NCBI GenBank assembly: GCA_004556455.1
Contig: SFGY01000007.1
Coordinates: forward strand, 62,001 to 126,000
Source: Clostridiales bacterium
GTDB lineage: Bacteria; Bacillota; Clostridia; Saccharofermentanales; DTU023
Direction: 5' to 3'
DNA length: 64,000 nt
Part shown: positions 45,462 to 53,348 of the stretch, piece after piece
Layout of the letters: every line of letters starts with the position of its first letter
How positions within the stretch are numbered: position 1 is the stretch's first letter
Translations under genes and position numbers: made by a program
The notes under the pieces: model-generated
Told to the model about the DNA's origin: nothing
The model's database searches: none
The model's input: only the letters and a program-made list of their open reading frames with translations

Positions 45462-46602
45462 CGAATACCTCACAAGACTGTATAAAATACGAAATCACGA
45501 TGTAGCAATAGCGAACATCCTGTTTCGTAATGCTTTGCAGGCGTTCTGCCAACAACTGATAAATCAGCTCCGCCGGCAGATTCTTTTTCGCGAGCTTTTG
45601 GTAGGACACTTTGATTTGTGCCCTAAGTAGCTCGTCGCTGAAGACTTCCTGCTTGACCAGTTGTTTCATGTTCTTTTCTATGAAAAGGTAGTAACGCGTG
45701 ACATTTCGCATTACCTCATCTAAAAGAAAATAATCCGCATCCTGATCTATCTTTTTTGTCACCGTAATGGCGTTATAGTTTAAATCCGCAAAATCGGAGA
45801 CTTTGGCTCGACTAAGGTTTTCCAATACACGCCTGATGCCTTTTTCTATGTCCGTTCCGCGAAGCGTGGTGCGGGCATTATTTGTCTGGACCTGCAGCTG
45901 TTTTATCTTTTGCAGCTCTTTTTCGTCGGCTTGAGTATGTTTTAGACTGTAAGACTGAAAGCAGTCATGGCAAAGCGGAATCAGGTTTTCATAGCAGTTT
46001 TTATTGCCGGAAATATGAGCAACGCAGTAGTCATCTTTGCTTTGATGATCATCCGCCACTGTTTGAAGATGTTTGGAACAACCAGGCTTTGAGCAAGTGT
46101 GCTTGCAGTCTTCCAAGAGCGTGGCACCGTATTTTTTCTTTGCCCGCTCGGATGTCATATTAGCCTTTGCCATCTTGCGGTCATTTTCAAGCTCAGGATT
46201 AACGATAAATTCCAAAGACTCCTTGATGAGGTCAAAGATCACCTCTGCCACGTTAGCCCTTGTGACTTTTTTGTCAGTGAATGGCTGGACGTCCTCGGCT
46301 AAAGCATTGAGTAAGGACTCGTCCTCATCATATTCGTTGATATACGCCAAAGAGTTTACAAAATTATCTTTTGTCATCCTACCGAGCATGGCTTTGGCAA
46401 GTTTCTTTGAAATACCACGCTTATAAAACTTATATAGGGATGCATCTTTATACCGTGAGTCTGAAGATGGATCCTTTTTTGTGCTCCATTCTTCCTCTGG
46501 TATATCGCAAAACCTTTGAATTAAATCTCTCATAAAGTCCGGAACCTCAGCATCTTTCATGAGGTGCGGATGAATGGCATGCAAAAGTTCTGTGAACAGC
46601 AT
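45445..46602 (-). CDS. HNH-containing effector of an ABC-three-component system
   Basis: A 385-residue protein with a central HNH-type nuclease module in a zinc frame: CKHTCSKPGCSKHL (residues about 165-180), then DYCVAHISG and NLIPLCHDCFQSY. N- and C-terminal parts are helical and resemble effector subunits of ABC-3C systems. I start it at the ATG at 46602, eight bases after AGAGGGG; upstream in-frame sequence crosses the promoter and repeats and is not coding. It is the first gene of the defence operon. DNA cleavage upon phage sensing is inferred from the system's proposed role. Confidence 0.82.
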   Translation of the reverse strand: MLFTELLHAIHPHLMKDAEVPDFMRDLIQRFCDIPEEEWSTKKDPSSDSRYKDASLYKFYKRGISKKLAKAMLGRMTKDNFVNSLAYINEYDEDESLLNALAEDVQPFTDKKVTRANVAEVIFDLIKESLEFIVNPELENDRKMAKANMTSERAKKKYGATLLEDCKHTCSKPGCSKHLQTVADDHQSKDDYCVAHISGNKNCYENLIPLCHDCFQSYSLKHTQADEKELQKIKQLQVQTNNARTTLRGTDIEKGIRRVLENLSRAKVSDFADLNYNAITVTKKIDQDADYFLLDEVMRNVTRYYLFIEKNMKQLVKQEVFSDELLRAQIKVSYQKLAKKNLPAELIYQLLAERLQSITKQDVRYCYIVISYFIQSCEVFDALTK

Positions 46603-46626
46603 CTTCATCACCCCTCTTTCCGATTT

Positions 46627-46662
46627 TGTCCAAACTGTCCAACGTTGTCCAAGAGTGTCCAA
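46627..46662. promoter_or_regulatory. Four helically phased TGTCCAA repeats in the defence-operon leader
   Basis: TGTCCAA occurs at 46627, 46636, 46646 and 46656 (spacing 9, 10, 10), so all copies face the same side of the helix. They lie between the promoter and the first start codon (TTGGACA in the transcript). They could be an operator array or an RNA-binding site. Confidence 0.65.
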
Positions 46663-46714
46663 ATACGAGATGAACCATTTCGTATATTGAGTATGACCAC
46701 TGAGAGACAAGCAA

Positions 46715-46743
46715 ATTATACCAAAAATCTTCATATTAAACAA
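46715..46743 (-). promoter_or_regulatory. Promoter of the defence operon
   Basis: TTGTTT and a perfect TATAAT on the minus strand are 17 bases apart, about 110 bases upstream of the HNH gene start. No other strong minus-strand promoter is visible in this 400-base gap. Confidence 0.62.
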
Positions 46744-46903
46744 CAGAATATTGGTATTTGCAAATCTCAATTTGGCAAATCTTGGATGCTTCCTTCTTGG
46801 AACATCCGAGTCCTGATGGGTGGCTGCATCGTCTGATCAACGGTGGCGCACGGTTCTCATCCGGCAAGTAAATATTTCTGACTTCGTTATGCGCAAGCGC
46901 AGT

Positions 46904-46938
46904 CACAACCCCGAGCGGAGATTTCCGCGGGGCTTGTG
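46904..46938. promoter_or_regulatory. Strong hairpin upstream of the prophage sigma-like gene
   Basis: CACAA-CCCCG-A-GCGGA pairs with TTCCGC-GGGG-C-TTGTG around GAT, a nearly continuous 15-bp stem without a T run. It could be a leader structure or an operator; function is unknown. Confidence 0.6.
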
Positions 46939-47006
46939 GTCTGTTTACTGCGCCCATTTTGCCTTGCCCTTCTCCGTCTCGGATTCGAGATGAAGGAGGT
47001 CTGTAA

Positions 47007-47537
47007 ATGGCAGCTCAAAATGTATCAAAGATTTATATTCGCGGTCTCGGTCTGGTCGAGACAAGCCCTGAACACAAGAAAGACTACGAGAACGAATGCG
47101 CCCGTATCCGCATGAAGATGCAGTATCACGGCGAATGCCACGTCACCAAGGCAAACATCAACCGCTGCGATGGCATATGCGTCGGCTGTCCATTTCGTTC
47201 TGCCGGGAAGTTTGTCTCCATCCATGACACCGTACAAACAGACAGCGCGCTTACCTACGCCGATGTGCTTCCCGCATCGGAAGCTTATTCACCGGAAGGC
47301 GTCCTTGCGCGTAAAACATTGCGCGAAGAACTCAGCCGTATTTTCGCAGGTCTCACGGACGAGGAGCGCCAAATCATCCGTCTTGTTGTCGCCGGTCAAT
47401 CCGAGCGCGACATGGCAGAAATCCTCGGCATCAAACGCACCACACTGAACTACCGAAAACGTCAGCTTTTTGCTCGGCTGAAAAGCCGGCATCCGGAGCT
47501 TCGTGACCTTCTTTTGGATCTCATCTCTTATTCCTAA
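47007..47537 (+). CDS. Prophage sigma-70 region 4-like factor
   Basis: A 176-residue protein whose C-terminal half has a sigma region-4 helix-turn-helix (GLTDEERQIIRLVVAGQSERDMAEILGI). The N-terminal half has a cysteine group (CDGICVGCPF) that may bind metal. Such proteins open the early region of many clostridial prophages. AAGGAGG lies ahead of the ATG. It may direct polymerase to phage promoters; that is inference. Confidence 0.75.
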   Translation: MAAQNVSKIYIRGLGLVETSPEHKKDYENECARIRMKMQYHGECHVTKANINRCDGICVGCPFRSAGKFVSIHDTVQTDSALTYADVLPASEAYSPEGVLARKTLREELSRIFAGLTDEERQIIRLVVAGQSERDMAEILGIKRTTLNYRKRQLFARLKSRHPELRDLLLDLISYS

Positions 47538-47558
47538 ACCTTAAACCTTCGTCCAACG

Positions 47559-47582
47559 TCCCTCCCTTTCTTCAGGGAGGGA
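47559..47582 (+). other. Hairpin after the sigma-like gene
   Basis: TCCCTCCC pairs perfectly with GGGAGGGA across an 8-base pyrimidine-rich loop. There is no T run, so it is an RNA hairpin candidate rather than a clear terminator. Confidence 0.5.
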
Positions 47583-47624
47583 TAGAGGGGCAAAACGGCA
47601 GGCCCCGAAGGAAAGGAGGTAGCC

Positions 47625-47804
47625 ATGAGACCACAAAGCAATGTGCCGGGTGTGACAAGAGAAGAACTCATCGAAGTGCTCTCTGCCATATCAATTATCA
47701 CCAAAGACCTGACAAGAAAACTGATTCAGACAAAGAAAGGAGGCAATCCCTATGGGACAGATGAAAAAGATGAAAGCTGTTATAGACGACCTACATTCCT
47801 GTAG
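47625..47804 (+). CDS. Small prophage protein of unknown function
   Basis: A 59-residue frame starting MRPQSNVPGVTREELIEVL with a perfect AAAGGAGG site before its ATG. The C-terminal third overlaps the next gene in another frame. No family is recognised; the tight spacing in the early operon supports it being translated. Confidence 0.5.
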   Translation: MRPQSNVPGVTREELIEVLSAISIITKDLTRKLIQTKKGGNPYGTDEKDESCYRRPTFL

Positions 47805-48066
47805 CGAACAACTAAGCGATATCGCTGCCGAGCTGGAAGCGATGTTCAGCACGGCACCGGAAGAAGTGGCGGTTCCTGCAGCAACGCCAAAGCCGGAGCT
47901 GAAGCTTGAAGACGTGCGGGCCGTCTTAGCGGACATCTCCCGTGCGGGTCACACCGCAGAAGTGCGCGCCCTGATCGAAAAGTACGGCGCGGACAGGCTC
48001 TCTAAAGTTGATCCGAAAAATTACGAAGCTCTGCTTCATGACGCGGAGGTGCTCCATGCCAAATAA
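47752..48066 (+). CDS. Prophage early protein, Rrp5-like annotation class
   Basis: A 104-residue protein: a helical N-terminus (VIDDLHSCSEQLSDIAAELEAM), a Pro/Ala linker, and a C-terminal helical unit (LEDVRAVLADISRAGHTAEVRALIEKYGADRLSKV). Homologues in clostridial prophages are labelled rRNA biogenesis protein Rrp5, a misleading name; the real role is unknown. AAAGGAGG lies eight bases before the ATG. It overlaps DUF2800 by 11 bases. Confidence 0.75.
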   Translation: MGQMKKMKAVIDDLHSCSEQLSDIAAELEAMFSTAPEEVAVPAATPKPELKLEDVRAVLADISRAGHTAEVRALIEKYGADRLSKVDPKNYEALLHDAEVLHAK

Positions 48067-49183
48067 ACATGCGCTGCTTTCCGCATCGAGTGCCTATCGC
48101 TGGCTTGCCTGCCCGCCATCAGCTCTGCTTTCGGCAAAGTATGAGGACACGTCAAGCTCTTATGCACAAGAAGGCACCGCGGCGCACGCTCTTGCCGAGT
48201 ACAAGGTGCTGAAAGCGTTAGGCAGGAAAGCCGATGATCCGACGGAGAATCTTGATTATTTTAACGAGGAAATGGATGAAGCGACCGATGCCTATGCTGG
48301 CTACGTGCTGGAGCAAGTCGCCGAAGCTAAAAAGGCAACAACTGATCCAATCGTTCTGGTGGAACAGCGTGTGGACTTTTCCACCTATGTACCGGATGGT
48401 TTTGGTACTGCCGATGCCCTCATCATCGCCGACGACAAGCTTTCCATCACAGATCTCAAATATGGACGGGGCGTGCTCGTTGAAGCCGATCATAATCCGC
48501 AGCTCATGTGCTATGCCCTCGGGGCCTATGAGATGTTTTCTGCGCTCTATGACATTGAGACCGTATCGATGACGATCTTTCAGCCACGGCGTGACAACGT
48601 ATCCGTCTTTGAGATGAAAGCATCGGATCTGCTGGACTGGGCGGAGAACACACTCAAACCAAAGGCGGAACTTGCCGCCGAAGGTAAAGGCGACTTTACA
48701 GCCGGCGAACATTGCCGCTTCTGCAAGGCAAAGGCCGACTGCCGAGCCAGAGCGGAAGCCAATCTCGCGCTGGCAAGATATGACTTTGCCCTTCCGCCTA
48801 CCTTAACCGATGCGGACATCGAAGCGATTTTGCCTCTTCTTGATGAACTTACAAGCTGGGCGGAAGACATCAAGGCCTATGCCCTGACACGTGCAGTGGC
48901 AGGAAAAGAGTGGCACGGATATAAGCTCGTCGCAGGAAGAAGCAACCGTAAATACGTAAACGAAGATGCCGTCGCAAAGAAGGTATCCGATGCAGGCTTT
49001 AATCCTTATGAGGAAAAGCTCCTCGGCATCACCGCTATGACCAAGCTCTTAGGCAAAAACCGCTTTGAAGAGCTGCTCTCATCTCTTATCGAAAAGCCGC
49101 AAGGAAAACCAACCCTCGTGCCGGAGTCCGATAAACGTCCGGCCATGAATTCAGCAAAAGAAGATTTTAAGGAGGAAAATTAA
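48056..49183 (+). CDS. DUF2800 RecB-type nuclease
   Basis: A 375-residue protein with a Cas4/RecB-like nuclease core: the start HALLSASSAYRWLACPPS, the conserved TAAHALAEY, the Asp/Lys pair in LSITDLKYGRGV, and C-terminal cysteines (CRFCKAKADC) that may hold an Fe-S cluster. In phages it is paired with a DUF2815 ssDNA-binding protein, suggesting a recombination or replication exonuclease. The ATG at 48056 has GGAGGTG before it. Confidence 0.85.
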   Translation: MPNKHALLSASSAYRWLACPPSALLSAKYEDTSSSYAQEGTAAHALAEYKVLKALGRKADDPTENLDYFNEEMDEATDAYAGYVLEQVAEAKKATTDPIVLVEQRVDFSTYVPDGFGTADALIIADDKLSITDLKYGRGVLVEADHNPQLMCYALGAYEMFSALYDIETVSMTIFQPRRDNVSVFEMKASDLLDWAENTLKPKAELAAEGKGDFTAGEHCRFCKAKADCRARAEANLALARYDFALPPTLTDADIEAILPLLDELTSWAEDIKAYALTRAVAGKEWHGYKLVAGRSNRKYVNEDAVAKKVSDAGFNPYEEKLLGITAMTKLLGKNRFEELLSSLIEKPQGKPTLVPESDKRPAMNSAKEDFKEEN

Positions 49184-49747
49184 ATGTCAAAATTTACAAA
49201 CCCGATGAAGGTTATCACAGGAAAAGACACTCGCTGGAGCTATGCCAATGTGTGGCAGCCAAAATCCATCAATGGAGGCACACCGAAGTACAGCGTTTCG
49301 CTCATTATCCCCAAGTCCGATACCATCACTTTAGGAAAAATCAAAGCTGCCATCGAAGCTGCCTACAAGGAAGGTGAAGCCAAGCTGAAAGGAAACGGCC
49401 GCTCGGTACCTGCGCTTGCGGCAATCAAAACGCCGCTTCGTGACGGAGATGCTGAACGTCCGGACGATGAAGCCTATGCAAACAGCTACTTTGTAAACGC
49501 GAACTCCACCACCAAGCCGGGCATCGTCGATGCCGACCGAAACGAAATCATCGACAGCTCAGAGGTCTACTCAGGCGTTTACGGCCGAGCATCTATCAAT
49601 TTTTATGCGTTCAACTCCAACGGAAACCGCGGCATCGCCTGTGGTCTCAACAACCTGCAGAAAATCCGTGACGGCGAGCCGCTCGGCGGTCATGCTTCTG
49701 CTGCAGAGGATTTTGCAACCGATGATGACGATGACTTCTTGAGCTAA
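49184..49747 (+). CDS. DUF2815 ssDNA-binding-like protein
   Basis: A 187-residue protein beginning SKFTNPMKVITGKDTRWSYANVW, the DUF2815 pattern, an OB-fold ssDNA-binding family in phages. It ends in an acidic tail (DDDDDFLS), reminiscent of the protein-interaction tail of SSB. Located directly after DUF2800 with AAGGAGG upstream. Confidence 0.88.
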   Translation: MSKFTNPMKVITGKDTRWSYANVWQPKSINGGTPKYSVSLIIPKSDTITLGKIKAAIEAAYKEGEAKLKGNGRSVPALAAIKTPLRDGDAERPDDEAYANSYFVNANSTTKPGIVDADRNEIIDSSEVYSGVYGRASINFYAFNSNGNRGIACGLNNLQKIRDGEPLGGHASAAEDFATDDDDDFLS

Positions 49748-49757
49748 GAGGTGCGCC

Positions 49758-49898
49758 ATGACAACTGTACTTGATTTCATGTGCCAGCTCATCTTATCGA
49801 TGGCTGTCGGATTCACCTTCGGTGCCGCCTTTGCCAACGTGCTCATTGCAAGACTGGAAAAGCGCGAGAAGAAAAAAAACGACACCACAACCCGTTAA
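49758..49898 (+). CDS. Small single-span membrane protein of the prophage
   Basis: A 46-residue frame, MTTVLDFMCQLILSMAVGFTF..., with one hydrophobic helix (residues 8-28) and a basic tail ending KKKNDTTTR. AAGAGGTG precedes the ATG. It fills the gap between DUF2815 and the polymerase; function unknown. Confidence 0.55.
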   Translation: MTTVLDFMCQLILSMAVGFTFGAAFANVLIARLEKREKKKNDTTTR

Positions 49899-49966
49899 AA
49901 GCAAATGATGCGGAGAGGCAGACTGGAGATGCAGTCTGCCTTTCTGCCTATTTAGGAGGTGAAATT

Positions 49967-51940
49967 TTGAAAACACTTAGCATTGATATAGAGTCATTTT
50001 CGTCCGTTGAACTGGCCAAAGCAGGCGTATATAAGTACGCCGAAGCGCCTGATTTTAACATTCTGCTCTTCGGCTGCTCGATCGATGGCGGTGAAGTTCA
50101 GGTCATCGACCTTGCACAAGGCGAACAAATCCCCAACGTCATTCTGGATGCATTGACAGACGACACCGTTATTAAATGGGCATATAACGCGAATTTTGAG
50201 AGAGTTTGTTTATCTCGCTATCTATCAGATATGGGCATGAGCCTTGATCCCTTTCATGACCATCATCCGCTTTCAACAGAGATGGCAAGATTTCTTAATC
50301 CCGCCTCTTGGCGCTGTTCGATGGTCTGGGCAGCAACTTTGGGTCTTCCTCTATCACTGGAAGGTGTCGGTAAAGTACTCGGCCTTCAAAATCAAAAGAT
50401 GAAAGAAGGTAAAGACCTCATTCGCTATTTCTGCATGCCGGACAGGCAAACCGGAAAACGACATCTTTCCTCTGATGCACCGGACAAGTGGAAAACCTTC
50501 AAGGCCTACAACAAGCGCGATGTCGAGGTGGAACTTTCCATAAAAGAGAGGCTCAAAAATTACCCAGTGCCGGATTTTCTCTGGGGCGAATACGCCATTG
50601 ATCAGGAGATTAACGACCGCGGCGTGAAAGTCGATCTTACTTTAGCGAATGCAGCCGTTGAGATGGACAGGTGCTCAAAGGATGAGCTCATCACCAAGAT
50701 GAAAGCCATCACCAACTTGGAGAATCCGAATTCGGTCGTTCAGATGAAAGACTGGCTTGCCCAAAACGGTATGCCCACGGAGACGCTCGGCAAAAAGCAA
50801 GTCGCAGAACTGATTCAAACCGCACCGCCTAAGCTGCGGGATGCTCTTGTGCTTCGCAGTCAGCTTGCCAAATCCTCGGTTAAGAAATATCAGACGATGC
50901 AAAATGCCGCCTGTAAAGATGGCAGAGTTCGTGGCATGTTTCAGTTTTACGGGGCTAACCGCACAGGGCGCTGGGCAGGAAGACTCGTGCAAATGCAAAA
51001 TCTCCCCAGAAACCACCTGCCCGACTTGGATGCGGCGCGTACTTTGGTAAAGTCCGGCGACTTTGAAGCCGTGAAACTCCTCTATGACGATGTGCCGGAT
51101 ACCTTATCCCAGCTGGTGCGCACCGCCTTTATCCCAAGGACAAATCATAAGTTCATCGTTTCTGACTATTCCGCCATTGAAGCGAGAGTCATCGCATGGT
51201 ATGCCGGGCAAACCGACACGCTTGATGCTTTCCGCGAAGGCAAAGACCTCTACTGTGAGACGGCATCCCGCATGTTCGGAGTACCCGTCGTTAAACACGG
51301 TATCAATGGAGAACTCCACCAAAAAGGGAAAATAGCAACACTGGCCTGTGGCTATGGCGGCTCGGTCGGAGCCTTAAAAGCGATGGGCGCGCTTGAGATG
51401 GGACTTTCCGAAGAAGAATTAAAACCCATCGTTGATGCGTGGAGATCTGCCAATCCGAACATCGTCAAATTCTGGTGGGACATGGATCGTGCCGTCCTTG
51501 AAGCTGTCCGCCATAAGAAAGTCACCAAGACACACGGTCTTACCTTTCGCTGCCGTTCCGGCATGCTCTTCATCATGCTGCCCTCCGGAAGAGCCTTAGC
51601 TTACGTAAAACCAAAGCTCGGTGAGAACCGCTTCGGATCTCCCTGCGTCACCTATGAGGGTGTCATCACCGGAAAGAAATGGGATCGCATTGACTCCTAC
51701 GGTCCAAAGTTCGTGGAAAACATCGTGCAGGCAACTGCTCGTGACATCTTGGCCTATGCCATGCGGACACTCAGGCACTGCTCCATTGTCATGCACATCC
51801 ACGACGAAGTGGTGATCGAAGCTGACAGGCGCATGTCGCTTGAGGCAGTCTGTGAACAGATGAGCCGCACGCCGCCGTGGGCTGAAGGCTTGCCGCTCAA
51901 AGCCGACGGCTACGAGTGCAAGTTTTACAAGAAAGACTGA
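49967..51940 (+). CDS. Prophage family A DNA polymerase
   Basis: A 657-residue polymerase I-type enzyme: an N-terminal 3'-5' exonuclease domain (LSIDIESFSS with the metal Asp/Glu, and YNKRDVEVE), then polymerase motif A SDYSAIEARVIAWYAG, a motif-B-like GKIATLACGYGGS and motif C MHIHDEVVIE. It replicates phage DNA. I choose the TTG at 49967 with AGGAGGTG five bases upstream; the frame is open farther left but crosses the small membrane-protein gene. Confidence 0.93.
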   Translation: MKTLSIDIESFSSVELAKAGVYKYAEAPDFNILLFGCSIDGGEVQVIDLAQGEQIPNVILDALTDDTVIKWAYNANFERVCLSRYLSDMGMSLDPFHDHHPLSTEMARFLNPASWRCSMVWAATLGLPLSLEGVGKVLGLQNQKMKEGKDLIRYFCMPDRQTGKRHLSSDAPDKWKTFKAYNKRDVEVELSIKERLKNYPVPDFLWGEYAIDQEINDRGVKVDLTLANAAVEMDRCSKDELITKMKAITNLENPNSVVQMKDWLAQNGMPTETLGKKQVAELIQTAPPKLRDALVLRSQLAKSSVKKYQTMQNAACKDGRVRGMFQFYGANRTGRWAGRLVQMQNLPRNHLPDLDAARTLVKSGDFEAVKLLYDDVPDTLSQLVRTAFIPRTNHKFIVSDYSAIEARVIAWYAGQTDTLDAFREGKDLYCETASRMFGVPVVKHGINGELHQKGKIATLACGYGGSVGALKAMGALEMGLSEEELKPIVDAWRSANPNIVKFWWDMDRAVLEAVRHKKVTKTHGLTFRCRSGMLFIMLPSGRALAYVKPKLGENRFGSPCVTYEGVITGKKWDRIDSYGPKFVENIVQATARDILAYAMRTLRHCSIVMHIHDEVVIEADRRMSLEAVCEQMSRTPPWAEGLPLKADGYECKFYKKD

Positions 51941-52158
51941 GCCGAAGGCTTCGTTTCGGACTGCTCAAAATCGGACAGTCCTGATTTCTCTAAAATTTTT
52001 TCAAAGATCTCCGGCTGTTTTGCTTTCTCACGTCCAGAGAGAAGTAGAAGGAGCGGAGAAAAACTTTTCTAAAAGTTCGTCCAAATCGTCTCCGTTTCTT
52101 CAGGCAGTAATGAGGGCGGCAATGGTGCTCCCTCAACGAATGAAACGGAGGTTTTTAT
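51941..52158. other. Gap between polymerase and antirepressor genes
   Basis: About 220 bases with no gene. It ends in a GGAGG ribosome site for the antirepressor gene and contains no clear promoter or terminator. Confidence 0.4.
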
Positions 52159-52947
52159 ATGAACGAGTTACAGGTATTTCAAAACAACGAGTTCGGTGAA
52201 ATCCGAACAACCAACATTGATGGTGTGCCCTATTTTGTCGGCAAAGATGTCGCTGAGATCTTAGGTTACAGCAATCCGCAAAAGGCACTGCGTGACCATG
52301 TCGATGATGAGGACGCAAGGACTGAACGAATCGTTCACCCCTTAGGCGGGGAGCAAAACACAAAACTCATCAACGAGTCCGGTCTTTACTCTCTTATTCT
52401 TTCAAGCCACATGCCCAAGGCAAAAAAGTTCAAACGCTGGGTAACCGCCGAGGTTCTTCCCGCTATCAGAAAGCATGGTGTTTATGCCACCAAGGAACTG
52501 CTCAAAGATCCAGACATGCTCATCTCGGCTTTGCTTGAGCTTAAAGCAGAGCGTGAAAAGTCCAAAACACTGGAAGTAACCACAGCGATTCAGAAGCAGC
52601 AGATCGCAGAACTTCAGCCAAAGGCAAGCTACTGTGACATCGTCCTTCGGTGCAAGGATGCGGTCAACATATCGGTCATTGCCAAAGACTACGGCATGAG
52701 CGCCAAACGGATGAACAAGCTTCTCCACGAGCTGGGCGTGCAGTTTAAGCAGGGAAACATCTGGCTTCTTTACCAAGACTATGCGGACTGTGGTTACACG
52801 AAAACACAGACCTATCCCTACCTGGATTCAAAAAATGAGGAGCATACCTCGGTTCATACCAAGTGGACACAAAAAGGTCGTCTGTTCCTCTACGAACTTT
52901 TGAAAGATAACGGCATTTATCCGCAGATTGAACAGGAGGTGCGCTGA
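52159..52947 (+). CDS. Phage antirepressor (Bro-N/KilAC)
   Basis: A 262-residue protein with an N-terminal Bro domain (FGEIRTTNIDGVPYFVGKDVAEILGYSNPQKALRDHV; HMPKAKKFKRWVTAEVLPAIRKHG) and a C-terminal KilAC DNA-binding domain (PKASYCDIVL, VIAKDYGMSAKRMNKLLHELG). Such proteins relieve lysogenic repression. It overlaps the next gene's start by one base. Confidence 0.92.
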   Translation: MNELQVFQNNEFGEIRTTNIDGVPYFVGKDVAEILGYSNPQKALRDHVDDEDARTERIVHPLGGEQNTKLINESGLYSLILSSHMPKAKKFKRWVTAEVLPAIRKHGVYATKELLKDPDMLISALLELKAEREKSKTLEVTTAIQKQQIAELQPKASYCDIVLRCKDAVNISVIAKDYGMSAKRMNKLLHELGVQFKQGNIWLLYQDYADCGYTKTQTYPYLDSKNEEHTSVHTKWTQKGRLFLYELLKDNGIYPQIEQEVR

Positions 52948-53348
52948 TGGAAAACCTATATCAAAACGCAGAAGGCTACGCGGATCCTACCGCCTATGAA
53001 GCAATCTTTAAGACGCATCGCTATCCCTATATGCCCCTTGTCTATATCGCCTCTCCTTATGCTGGAGATGTTGAGAAAAACACCGAAGCCGCCAAGCGCT
53101 ATGCCCGCTTTGCCGTTGATCAGGGCTTTATCCCGATCGTGCCTCATCTCATGTATCCGCAGTTTATGGATGAGAAAAGCGAACGTGAGCTGGCTCTTTT
53201 CTTCGGACAAATCCTGATCGACAAATGCACCGAGCTTTGGGCATTTGGAAAACCCTCTCTCGGCATGACCAAAGAGATCGGATATGCCAAATACCACAGG
53301 CGAAACGTTCGCTGTTTCACCGAGGACTTGAAGGAGGTTGAAGAATGA
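52947..53348 (+). CDS. DUF4406 protein
   Basis: A 133-residue protein with VYIASPYAGDVEKNTEAAKRYARFAV and PIVPHLMYPQFMDE, matching DUF4406, related to nucleoside 2-deoxyribosyltransferases. In phages it may take part in nucleotide metabolism, but activity is unproven. The ATG overlaps the antirepressor stop and its own end overlaps the primase gene (ATGA). Confidence 0.82.
   Translation: MENLYQNAEGYADPTAYEAIFKTHRYPYMPLVYIASPYAGDVEKNTEAAKRYARFAVDQGFIPIVPHLMYPQFMDEKSERELALFFGQILIDKCTELWAFGKPSLGMTKEIGYAKYHRRNVRCFTEDLKEVEE

Larger units (their letters stand above)
46603..47006. other. Divergent control region between defence and prophage arms
   Basis: About 400 bases. The left half has the defence promoter and the TGTCCAA array; the right half is GC-richer and contains a strong hairpin (46904-46938) and the ribosome site AAGGAGG for the sigma-like gene. 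Short open frames here have no coding character. Confidence 0.6.

Noticed and set aside
46736..46957. A 73-codon minus-strand frame upstream of the sigma-like gene
   Set aside because: It crosses the hairpin and defence promoter region and has no ribosome site.
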